From an uncultured Prevotella sp. (GTDB taxonomy: Bacteria > Bacteroidota > Bacteroidia > Bacteroidales > Bacteroidaceae): DNA of 64,000 nt. The DNA is taken from positions 36,529 to 100,528 of the forward strand of contig UQKO01000004.1 of NCBI GenBank assembly GCA_900541575.1, written 5' to 3'. The notes below the pieces were generated by a model. It saw nothing but the letters and a program-made list of their open reading frames with translations, did not search any database and was not told the origin of the DNA. A program made the position numbers and the translations under genes. Numbering within the stretch: position 1 is the stretch's first letter; each line of letters begins with the position of its first letter. Of this stretch, positions 1-6,746 are shown piece by piece.

Positions 1-159
1 ACTATGGATTAGGTCCTTATAATGTTGAGTCCTTGAAGTATCGAAGAGTATGTTTCTAGCAAAAGTAATAAAAAAGTGTAATAGGTGTCCCCCCAATGCA
101 CTCTTTTTGAAAAAAACTGCATTAATCAAATGGTAGTATACATTGCAGTCTCATGCTAT

Positions 160-206
160 AAAAAAGAGAAGCCTAAAAGCAATACGATGCTTTCAAACTT
201 CTCTTG
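160..206 (-). terminator. Rho-independent terminator of pheS
   Basis: An inverted repeat lies just past the pheS stop. Its outer arms AAGAGAAG/CTTCTCTT (164-171 and 198-205) enclose a second stem, AAAGCA/TGCTTT. Read on the minus strand, the distal arm is followed directly by a run of T, as expected for an intrinsic terminator. The remaining bases 1-159 hold no gene that I can support. Confidence 0.7.
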
Positions 207-240
207 GTATATAAGCTATAAGGAAATATCAGAGTTTAGC

Positions 241-1263
241 TTAGTTTGCTGCCATGAATTCATCGAGGAAACGAACGTCGTTCTCGGAGAATAGACGAAG
301 GTCTTTTACTTGATATTTCAAGTTGGTGATACGTTCTACACCCATGCCGAAAGCATAACCTTTGTAGATTTTGCTATCGATGCCATTAGATTCAAGAACA
401 TTGGGATCGACCATACCGCAACCGAGAATTTCTACCCAACCTGTCTGCTTGCAGAAAGCGCATCCTTTGCCACCACAGATGTTGCAAGAAATATCCATTT
501 CTGCACTAGGCTCAGTGAAGGGGAAGTAGGATGGACGAAGACGAATCTTCGTGTCGGGACCAAACATCTCACGAGCAAAGGTGAGCAATACTTGCTTGAG
601 GTCGGTGAAGCTCACGTCCTTGTCAATGTAGAGACCTTCTACTTGGTGGAAGAAACAGTGGGCACGCGCAGAGATGGCTTCGTTTCTGTATACACGTCCA
701 GGGCAAAGCACACGGATAGGTGGCTTTGAATGTTCCATGACACGGCTTTGTACAGAGCTCGTGTGTGTACGCAATACGATGTCGGGATGTTGTTCAACGA
801 AGAAGGTATCTTGCATATCGCGTGCGGGATGATCTGGAGCGAAGTTGAGCGATGAGAATACGTGCCAATCGTCTTCTACTTCGGGACCATCGGCAATAGA
901 AAAGCCTAGACGTGAGAAGATGTCTATAATTTCATTCTTGACAATAGATAGTGGATGGCGAGTACCTAAAGCAATAGGGTAGGGAGTGCGCGTCAAGTCA
1001 AGGTCTGAATGATCTTCTTCCTGGGTAGCAAGATTGCTACGAAGCTCATTAAGTTTGTCTTGCAACGCAGTCTTGAGCTCATTCAATTTCATGCCAATCT
1101 CACGCTTCTGATCGGCAGCTACGTTGCGGAACTCTCCCATTAGCTCATTTACCACACCTTTCTTGCTGAGGTATTTGATGCGTAGCTCTTCCAGTGCTTT
1201 TGCATCGGATGCTTGCAGGTTTGCAACCTCGCTAAGTAATGATTGTATTTTGTCTATTAACAT
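241..1263 (-). CDS. pheS: Phenylalanine--tRNA ligase alpha subunit
   Basis: This is the catalytic subunit of the cytoplasmic alpha2-beta2 phenylalanyl-tRNA synthetase, which charges tRNA-Phe using ATP. The 340-aa length is normal for bacterial PheS. An N-terminal coiled-coil arm (about residues 1-85, rich in K, E and L) is the tRNA-binding region. The class II core follows, with motif 2 around RVYRNEAISARAHCFFHQ and motif 3 around GYAFGMGVERI near the C-terminus. pheT is not adjacent; the next minus-strand gene upstream is 350 bp away, so pheS appears monocistronic, with its own promoter and terminator. The ATG at 1263 is 26 bp downstream of a strong Bacteroidetes -7 element, which supports this start. 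The family identification is secure. Confidence 0.97.
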   Translation of the reverse strand: MLIDKIQSLLSEVANLQASDAKALEELRIKYLSKKGVVNELMGEFRNVAADQKREIGMKLNELKTALQDKLNELRSNLATQEEDHSDLDLTRTPYPIALGTRHPLSIVKNEIIDIFSRLGFSIADGPEVEDDWHVFSSLNFAPDHPARDMQDTFFVEQHPDIVLRTHTSSVQSRVMEHSKPPIRVLCPGRVYRNEAISARAHCFFHQVEGLYIDKDVSFTDLKQVLLTFAREMFGPDTKIRLRPSYFPFTEPSAEMDISCNICGGKGCAFCKQTGWVEILGCGMVDPNVLESNGIDSKIYKGYAFGMGVERITNLKYQVKDLRLFSENDVRFLDEFMAAN

Positions 1264-1288
1264 TGCGTTATGCTATTGTAATTTTCTG

Positions 1289-1319
1289 CAAAGATACTGC
1301 AAGGAGGGGGAAGTGCAAA
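1289..1319 (-). promoter_or_regulatory. pheS promoter (Bacteroidetes -33/-7)
   Basis: Read on the minus strand, TTTG (1316-1319) is followed after exactly 19 nt by TATCTTTG (1289-1296). This matches the known Bacteroidetes primary sigma consensus TTTG-N19/20-TAnnTTTG. Transcription should start near 1282, giving a 5' leader of about 20 nt before the pheS ATG. Confidence 0.8.
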
Positions 1320-1512
1320 ACGAAAGTCAAAAAATCTTTGTTTTATATGTCTGATGGTGTTGTTGGGTAAGCATTCTATGCTATCTGTTTTGTATGGGAT
1401 GCTTACGCTATTAATAGTTGTTTCAAGAAAATAGGGCCTTTCATGTATCTCTCGTTAGATTTATTGCCAAGAGCCGTTATAAAAATAAAATAGTGGAGGT
1501 GAAAATGGCATG

Positions 1513-1566
1513 AAAGAAGTGCTCGCATCAGCTTAACTTTTGTAAGCTAGATGCGGGCACTTCTCT
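1513..1566 (-). terminator. Hairpin terminator after the C69 dipeptidase
   Basis: An imperfect inverted repeat, GAAGTGC-CGCATC-GCTTA paired with TAAGC-GATGCG-GCACTTC (arms about 1516-1535 and 1542-1563), lies about 55 bp past the dipeptidase stop on the minus strand. It has few mismatches and is T-rich on the exit side. The rest of the 1264-1618 gap holds only the pheS promoter. Confidence 0.6.
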
Positions 1567-1618
1567 ATAACTGTATAATTTTTATATACTTTCTAGTAAA
1601 ATGTGCAAGAGAGGGAGA

Positions 1619-3292
1619 TTATTTACTTGAAGGTATTAGGTATTTATCGCCTGTCTCTTTGGTAATAACCTCGCGGTAGTTTTCATTGAATCCAGGACGC
1701 TCTACTGCTTTGCCCAAACCATCGGGAGTCATTTCATATTTGCCATCTTTCTCAGGTTTAATGGATTGGTCATTGAATTTTACAATGAGATATTCTCCCA
1801 ATTGTTTCCATCGATTCATCATTTGCTTGGCGCATTGAGCGGAATAATCTGTGAGATACGCCTTGGCACGTGCTGGATCTTGGGAAAGTAGTGTCTTTGC
1901 TTGTGCTTCTATTTCGGCCTGTTGACTAGCATATTTACTTTCCAATTCTTCACGAGCTGCTTTTACACTTGGGAAAAGTTGAGAGTAGCGTGGGTAAGTC
2001 ATGTTGGATACCCAATTCTCTACCCAAAAAGCAGAATTCCATGAGAATTTCACGTCACTCGCATCCTTGGGGTCGTAGCATTCTGGTGCTTTTGATGCAC
2101 AGCAATATACGGGGGTGTAGGCCACCATGTTAGGATCGTCATTGCCATACCAAAGCACTCCTCCAATCGCATTGGGTAAGGAAGCGCGTAACTGAATCAC
2201 ATAAGTTCCAGCCGTTTGCTGTGTGGAGATGGGGCGTTCGTTGAAATACTTCTTCCCTTTATGTTCCCACACAAGTGGAGTGGGGCGGTAGGGGGCTTCG
2301 TATGGACCAGCACCTACATCTTTGGTGATATCGAAAGGAGTACCTTCGTAATGATCACGCATGGAGTTCATTACATCTTGTAAGGAAAGCTTCTGCTTGG
2401 GCTTGAAATAAAGCGGCATGGGCTTCGCTTGACCGATGTGCTTGCCATCCACGTAGTCTAAGTATTGCTCCATTCCATTTACCCATTTGTTGTAGAAACT
2501 CCACACACGTGTCTCACAAAAGCGAATGGCGCTGAAGTCGGCGGGGGCATAAGCATCAGCAAATGAGAAGTCTGCATCTTTGCCTGTGAAGTAGCCTTTT
2601 TTGCGGGCAAAGGTGATGACGTCTTTGGCATACATTACGTTCTTCTTATCCTTCATATTAAACTGATGGATGCGGCTTTGGTTGGCATGACAAGCAATGC
2701 AATCGTCGGGGATGCGTATGGCTACCCATACTGCACCTTTCTCTTTGGGACCTTTTCCAATCATTTCTAGAATCCATACTTCGTTGGGATCGGCAATAGA
2801 GAAGCTTTCCCCTTCAGAGGCATAGCCATATTCTTGTACTAGAGAAGTCATTACTCGAATGGCTTCACGGGCGGTCTTAGAACGTTGTAAGGCGATAGTC
2901 ATCAAGCTGACATAGTCAATAATGCCCTTCGGATCTTCCAATTCCGAACGTCCGCCAAAGGTCGTTTCGGTGATGCCTACTTGGTGCTCGTTGATATAGC
3001 CCATTACGGCATAAGTGTAAGGCGCTTCTGCTATTTCTCCATGATAGTGATTGGTATCGCCGTCATAGATTTTGCGCATCTCGCCTTTGGCATGTTGGGC
3101 TGCGGGGAGATAGTGCAGACGTCCAAACATTCCATAATCGTCTTGATTGTAAGTGATGAAAGCAGAGCCATCGGCAGAAGCATTCTTTCCTACTAAGAAA
3201 CTGGTGCAAGCCTGAGCTTCGGTAGGAGCCAAAAACAGGGCAACGCTGGCTGCTACGGCGGTAAGGGCTTTTTTAAAAGAATGGGTGTTCAT
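1619..3292 (-). CDS. C69-family dipeptidase, secreted
   Basis: A peptidase of family C69 (PepD-like N-terminal nucleophile dipeptidases), probably exported, which would cleave dipeptides in the periplasm or outside the cell. From the ATG at 3292 the product is 557 aa. It begins with a signal sequence (MNTHSFKKALTAVAASVALF, then a polar region ending in EAQA). The cleaved mature chain would start at the Cys of CTSFLVGKNASADGS, the expected catalytic nucleophile of this N-terminal hydrolase family. The motifs NQDDYG and VGITETTFGGRSEL follow. The longer reading frame to 3331 begins with TTG inside the end of nadC and would displace the signal peptide, so I chose 3292. It lies 13 bp after nadC and is probably co-transcribed. 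Confidence 0.9.
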   Translation of the reverse strand: MNTHSFKKALTAVAASVALFLAPTEAQACTSFLVGKNASADGSAFITYNQDDYGMFGRLHYLPAAQHAKGEMRKIYDGDTNHYHGEIAEAPYTYAVMGYINEHQVGITETTFGGRSELEDPKGIIDYVSLMTIALQRSKTAREAIRVMTSLVQEYGYASEGESFSIADPNEVWILEMIGKGPKEKGAVWVAIRIPDDCIACHANQSRIHQFNMKDKKNVMYAKDVITFARKKGYFTGKDADFSFADAYAPADFSAIRFCETRVWSFYNKWVNGMEQYLDYVDGKHIGQAKPMPLYFKPKQKLSLQDVMNSMRDHYEGTPFDITKDVGAGPYEAPYRPTPLVWEHKGKKYFNERPISTQQTAGTYVIQLRASLPNAIGGVLWYGNDDPNMVAYTPVYCCASKAPECYDPKDASDVKFSWNSAFWVENWVSNMTYPRYSQLFPSVKAAREELESKYASQQAEIEAQAKTLLSQDPARAKAYLTDYSAQCAKQMMNRWKQLGEYLIVKFNDQSIKPEKDGKYEMTPDGLGKAVERPGFNENYREVITKETGDKYLIPSSK

Positions 3293-3305
3293 AAGTGAAG
3301 CAGAA

Positions 3306-4154
3306 TTAGCAAGCTTTAAACGACATATCAAGCCCCTTGACCGAGTGGGTCAAAGCACCAACGGAAATAAAGTCTACACCGCATTCGGCATAGCTGCGGA
3401 TCGTATCGTAAGTGATACCACCGCTCGATTCTGTTTCAAATTTGTGATCAATCAGTTCTACAGCCTTGCGAGTGTCGGCTACGGAGAAATTGTCGAGCAT
3501 GATGCGGTCTGCGCCTCCATGAGCCATTACTTGCTTAATTTCGTCAAAAGAGCGACATTCTATTTCCACTTTTAAGTGAAGGCCCTTATCCTTTTGATAA
3601 GCAGCACAGCGATCCAAAGCATTGGCAATACCGCCACAGAAGTCGATATGATTGTCTTTGAGAAGAATCATGTCAAAAAGTCCGATGCGGTGGTTGCATC
3701 CTCCGCCAATCTTGACAGCCTCTTTTTCAAGCATGCGCATACCTGGTGTGGTCTTGCGTGTATCGAGCACACGAGTGCCTGTGCCTTCTAGGCGTTTTAC
3801 GTATTTTTGTGTCATGGTGGCAATGCCGCTCATGCGTTGCATTACATTGAGCATTAAGCGTTCCGTTTGAAGCAATGAACGAACTTTTCCTGTTACGATC
3901 ATGGCCACATCGCCTGGCTTTACGTGTTCGCCATCATTTATGAATTGTTCCACTTGCATGGTCGGATCGAAACGATGGAATATCTCCTTGGCAATGCGCA
4001 TACCTGCCAATATACCCTCTTCTTTAATTAAAAGCTTCGACTTTCCCATTGCGTCTTGGGGAATGCAGCAGAGGGTGGTGTGGTCGCCATCGCCAATATC
4101 TTCGGAAAAAGCAAGATCTATTAGTTTGTCGTTGAGTTCGTCTACGGTATACAT
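3306..4154 (-). CDS. nadC: Nicotinate-nucleotide pyrophosphorylase (carboxylating)
   Basis: Quinolinate phosphoribosyltransferase, which converts quinolinate and PRPP to nicotinate mononucleotide, CO2 and PPi in de novo NAD synthesis. The 282-aa length matches the family. Visible motifs include DTRKTTPGMRMLEKEAVKIG and GGCNHRIGLFDMILLKDNH, which carry the Arg, Lys and His residues that bind quinolinate and phosphate, then VEIECRS and DRIMLDNFS at the barrel C-terminal edge. It is the first gene of a likely two-gene unit with the secreted dipeptidase 13 bp downstream. The pairing has no obvious metabolic logic. nadA and nadB are not in the window; nadE is 40 kb away. Confidence 0.96.
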   Translation of the reverse strand: MYTVDELNDKLIDLAFSEDIGDGDHTTLCCIPQDAMGKSKLLIKEEGILAGMRIAKEIFHRFDPTMQVEQFINDGEHVKPGDVAMIVTGKVRSLLQTERLMLNVMQRMSGIATMTQKYVKRLEGTGTRVLDTRKTTPGMRMLEKEAVKIGGGCNHRIGLFDMILLKDNHIDFCGGIANALDRCAAYQKDKGLHLKVEIECRSFDEIKQVMAHGGADRIMLDNFSVADTRKAVELIDHKFETESSGGITYDTIRSYAECGVDFISVGALTHSVKGLDMSFKAC

Positions 4155-4191
4155 AGGTTTTAATTTATTAAAATGTGAGTATTCTTTTGAG

Positions 4192-4199
4192 CAAAATTA
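4192..4199 (-). promoter_or_regulatory. Probable nadC -7 promoter element
   Basis: On the minus strand TAATTTTG fits the TAnnTTTG -7 consensus 38 bp upstream of the nadC ATG. No TTTG lies at the -33 spacing, so this is a weaker call than the pheS promoter. Confidence 0.45.
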
Positions 4200-4326
4200 C
4201 GAAGAAACTCTCATATATAAGGAAAGAGTAGGGTCAAAAACGAAAAATACAACGATTTAACGCTGTCACGACCTCTTTGTGGCATTTCTTTTGTATGCTT
4301 GATTGATAAATAAAAACATTCGACTT

Positions 4327-5022
4327 ATGGCATTCATAGATTATTACAAAATCATGGGTGTGTCAAAAGACATACCTCAAGCTGATCTACGTAAGGCTTA
4401 TCTGAAACGAACCAAACAGTTCCATCCCGACCTTCATCCCGACGATCCTAAGGCGAAAGCAAAGTTTCAAGCTTTGACTGAAGCCTATGCTGTGCTATCC
4501 GATCCAGAAAAGAGAAAGAAATACGATAAATATGGTGAACAATGGCAGCAAGCTGATGCTTTTGAACAACAAGCACAAGGTGGCGCTGATGGAGGTGGAC
4601 ACTTCTATTATAGCGGAACGGGGGAAGATGGCTTTGACTTTAGTCAATTTACTAGCGGAGCAGGAGGGGGATTCTCTTCTTTCTTTGAAGACTTGTTTGG
4701 TAAAACTGCAGGTCGCAGTTCACGCAGCCGTTCTCGCTCGTATACTTCACCAGAACAATTTGATGCTCATGCGACGGTGTCAATTGATATGTATACGGCT
4801 CTCTTAGGTGGTGATATCATCCTTCAAACGCAAGAGGGTAAATTAAAACTGAAGGTAAAACCTGAAACTCAGAATGGTGCCAAAATTCGCTTACGTGGTA
4901 AAGGGTATCAGAAGCCCGATGGTACGTTTGGCAATCTAATCATTACCTATAATGTGACGTTGCCGCAAAATCTTACAGAACATCAGAAAGATTTGCTCCG
5001 TCAGATGCGCGATGAAGAATAA
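4327..5022 (+). CDS. J-domain co-chaperone, CbpA/DnaJ type, short form
   Basis: A cytoplasmic J-protein that would stimulate DnaK ATPase and may deliver substrates. The 231 aa comprise a J domain (residues 1-70, with HPD in QFHPDLHP), a Gly/Ser/Phe-rich linker (about 75-145), and one C-terminal substrate-binding subdomain (about 150-231, with LGGDIILQTQEGKLKLKV and GAKIRLRGKGY). There is no zinc-finger domain. The first of the two beta subdomains usual in CbpA (about 306 aa) also seems to be absent: the single subdomain aligns with the second. The ATG at 4327 gives the standard J-domain start; the upstream in-frame ATG at 4303 adds 8 unrelated residues. No cbpM partner follows. The downstream 1.7 kb is degraded non-coding DNA. 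Confidence 0.85.
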   Translation: MAFIDYYKIMGVSKDIPQADLRKAYLKRTKQFHPDLHPDDPKAKAKFQALTEAYAVLSDPEKRKKYDKYGEQWQQADAFEQQAQGGADGGGHFYYSGTGEDGFDFSQFTSGAGGGFSSFFEDLFGKTAGRSSRSRSRSYTSPEQFDAHATVSIDMYTALLGGDIILQTQEGKLKLKVKPETQNGAKIRLRGKGYQKPDGTFGNLIITYNVTLPQNLTEHQKDLLRQMRDEE

Positions 5023-5131
5023 TCATGCGTATTGATAACATAATGTGACAAAAACAGCATGATGTAATGAAAATATATTAAAAATAGGAGAGAAAGCTTT
5101 CCTATTGCTTGCATAGTTAGGTGATAAGCTC

Positions 5132-5209
5132 TACTTTTGCATTGTTTTTCATGGTATTAGATTTAAGGTTAGTAAAAGATTGATTGTCGTGAGACAGTCA
5201 ATTTTTTTT
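5132..5209 (+). ncRNA. Candidate small RNA (promoter plus terminator)
   Basis: A -7 element TACTTTTG lies at 5132-5139. About 40 bp on is a strong intrinsic terminator: a 10-bp stem with one G-U pair (5179-5188 with 5193-5202), a GTGA tetraloop, and eight T. This would give an RNA of about 60-65 nt starting near 5146. No ORF fits between the two signals. It may be a free-standing sRNA, or the attenuated leader of a gene now lost. No TTTG is found at the -33 spacing (CTTG is present at 5108-5111). Confidence 0.4.
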
Positions 5210-5229
5210 GTGCCTATTCTCTCAACGCA

Positions 5230-5297
5230 TGTTTAGGGGCAGCGGATAATTTGGTTGATATGATGAAAAAAAAGTAACGTGTTCCTATCCTGCATAT
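5230..5297 (+). mobile_element. Solo IS-end remnant
   Basis: This stretch resembles 63855-63925, the DNA immediately upstream of the ISAon1-like transposase at the right edge of the window. Both carry TTTAGGG-CAGCGGATA-TT-GGTTG-TATGATG-AAAA in order, and both later have TGCATAT-GAGT. No transposase follows here, so this looks like a left-end scar of an element from the same family. Confidence 0.5.
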
Positions 5298-5344
5298 AGA
5301 GTGGCAATTCTGTCACATCGCCTGCGATGTTCAATCACCTCCAA

Positions 5345-5371
5345 CTCCCCGTTTTCGGGGAGAGCAACATT
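5345..5371 (+). terminator. Short GC hairpin
   Basis: CTCCCCG-TTTT-CGGGGAG (5345-5362) forms a perfect 7-bp stem with a tetraloop, and ATTTTT occurs a few bases further on. It could be a terminator or a short palindromic repeat. It has no adjacent gene in the sense direction. Confidence 0.35.
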
Positions 5372-5499
5372 TTTATCAAAAGTACACTTCCCATACCATG
5401 CAAATCCTATCATCAGAATGAATAGAATCGCTAAGGTTCGTTGTAATTGCTAAGAGGACAAAATCTTACCACGCAAATAGTGCTCTCTCTACAGGCCGA

Positions 5500-5548
5500 G
5501 AAAGGCAAGCGTATAGGCTCAATGGCCCATACGCTTGCCTTTCTTTAT
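5500..5548. terminator. Strong bidirectional-type hairpin
   Basis: A 15-bp perfect stem, GAAAGGCAAGCGTAT paired with ATACGCTTGCCTTTC, plus an inner GG/CC pair, closes an 8-nt loop and is followed by TTTAT. It lies 480 bp past the J-protein gene and marks the boundary with the repeat element downstream. Confidence 0.55.
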
Positions 5549-5685
5549 GGTATTTCCGTATGTGCGCCATCCTCTCCTTATCGGTGAGTATGGGTGAAAT
5601 CCTTACCAGTTTGTTGGCTCTGCAGAATGTCACAATGCCCTAGCTCCTCCTGATCTAGAGCAACGCTTTGTTGACTTCGTATGTG

Positions 5686-5900
5686 CTGTCCACAGATGTA
5701 CGTCTTGCTGTTCACGAATCTCCATCTTGCCGTCCTCAAATCTCCATCTTGCCATCGTTCACCGCCCAGTGACTGATCGTTCACCGCCCGGTGAACGATG
5801 GGAAAGTCTTCAAATAGAAACGGAATGGCTTAGGTTTTAGCATGATAATGACGAGGTTCGGAGCACTCCGTTTGCAGTTTACGAAATTCGCCGTTCACAA
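5686..5900 (-). repeat. Dispersed repeat with 22-bp tandem units, copy 1
   Basis: On the minus strand this holds a flank of about 100 bp (5798-5900), then two 22-bp A units (5776-5797, 5754-5775; core CACTGGGCGGTGAACGAT), then three 22-bp B units (5730-5751, 5708-5729, 5686-5707; core AAGATGGAGAT and GGACGG). Copy 2, at 41035-41293 on the plus strand, has the same flank and order but four A units. The 22-bp period is not a multiple of 3, so the unit array is not coding, although a frame is open through it by chance. The function is unknown. Confidence 0.8.
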
Positions 5901-6212
5901 GGGGAAGAATAAGGCCTTGCAGAAAGAGTGCATAGATAGAATTGTGCTTCGTAAACAGGGATGATGCGCTTCCTACACAAATACATTCTATACTGCACAT
6001 TCTTTGTATATTGTAAAGCTTGTCATTCTTCATCTTTACAACATGGAAAAGAGAAATGAGTAATGGTATTAGTGCATGTGTTGTATATTTCAAGTTCCGT
6101 GTTTTGCTTAATGGTGTTGTGTTTATAGTGCTATTAAAGGCGAATTATCAGATTAAGAGCCTGCGTTGGTTAGTGCGTATATAAAATTTGCGTATTCCTC
6201 AAATGTTTTTTT

Positions 6213-6295
6213 GTGACAATTTGATGCAATTTTTGCTTTATGGAATAATATTTCTTATTGAATATCATGACAAAACAAAAAAACTAAATTGTCAC
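6213..6295. repeat. Spaced inverted repeat
   Basis: GTGACAATTT (6213-6222) and its complement AAATTGTCAC (6286-6295) are separated by 63 AT-rich bases. It could be an operator pair or the termini of a small vanished element just upstream of a lipoprotein pseudogene. Apart from this repeat, nothing recognisable is seen from 5901 to 6396. Confidence 0.3.
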
Positions 6296-6396
6296 AGTCA
6301 GACGGAGGACACTTGCAACCTGTTTGGTTAAGTGTTATTTTTGCGGACGTTTATCGATAAGCTATTTAACATCTACAAATATTTAAAACAGTTACA

Positions 6397-6745
6397 TTGA
6401 AAAAGATAAAATCATCTTTTCTATATTTATAGCCGTTCTTATCTCTTGTGTATTTCATGCATGTTCATCAGATGATGCTCAGCAAAGTCAAGCAAAAGCA
6501 CAGATCTTGCTCAAAAAGAGCAAAGAACTTGCAAAAAATACAATGTAGACCTGCATCTTAAAACCGAGAACATTGACAAGATAGCGGGAACCTTGACCGT
6601 GGAACAGATGGAAAAGGATTATCAAGACTTTGCCAAATCGTGTGACAGAGTTATGCAGTTCTCTGCTCCTAAGTCTGCTACAACAGCAAAGACTAGAAAT
6701 AGGATTTCACACCGATTAAAGTCTGTGTCTTATAAACTCTATTAT
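6397..6745 (+). pseudogene. Frameshifted lipoprotein gene remnant
   Basis: One frame reads a hydrophobic stretch ending in a lipobox (IAVLISCVFHACSSDD) and then QQSQAKAQILLKKSKELAKN before a TAG near 6546. The next frame continues naturally with NVDLHLKTENIDKIAGTLTV, then EQMEKDYQDFAKSCDRVMQF, to about 6745. The junction near 6540 is therefore a frameshift. No ATG opens the first part: the best candidate, a TTG at 6397 (KKIKSSFLYL), is itself out of frame with the lipobox, suggesting a second indel. I infer a dead small exported lipoprotein of unknown function. Sequencing error cannot be excluded. Confidence 0.55.
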
Positions 6746-6746
6746 C

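Noticed and set aside
5578..5784. Minus-strand 68-aa ORF (opens MNDQSLGGERWQDG)
   Set aside because: It runs through the 22-bp tandem units. A similar frame appears at 41195-41500 only because the repeat is shared; the 22-bp period changes frame each unit.
5830..6093. 87-aa minus-strand ORF
   Set aside because: Low-quality composition and overlap with the repeat flank; no start context or homology recognised.
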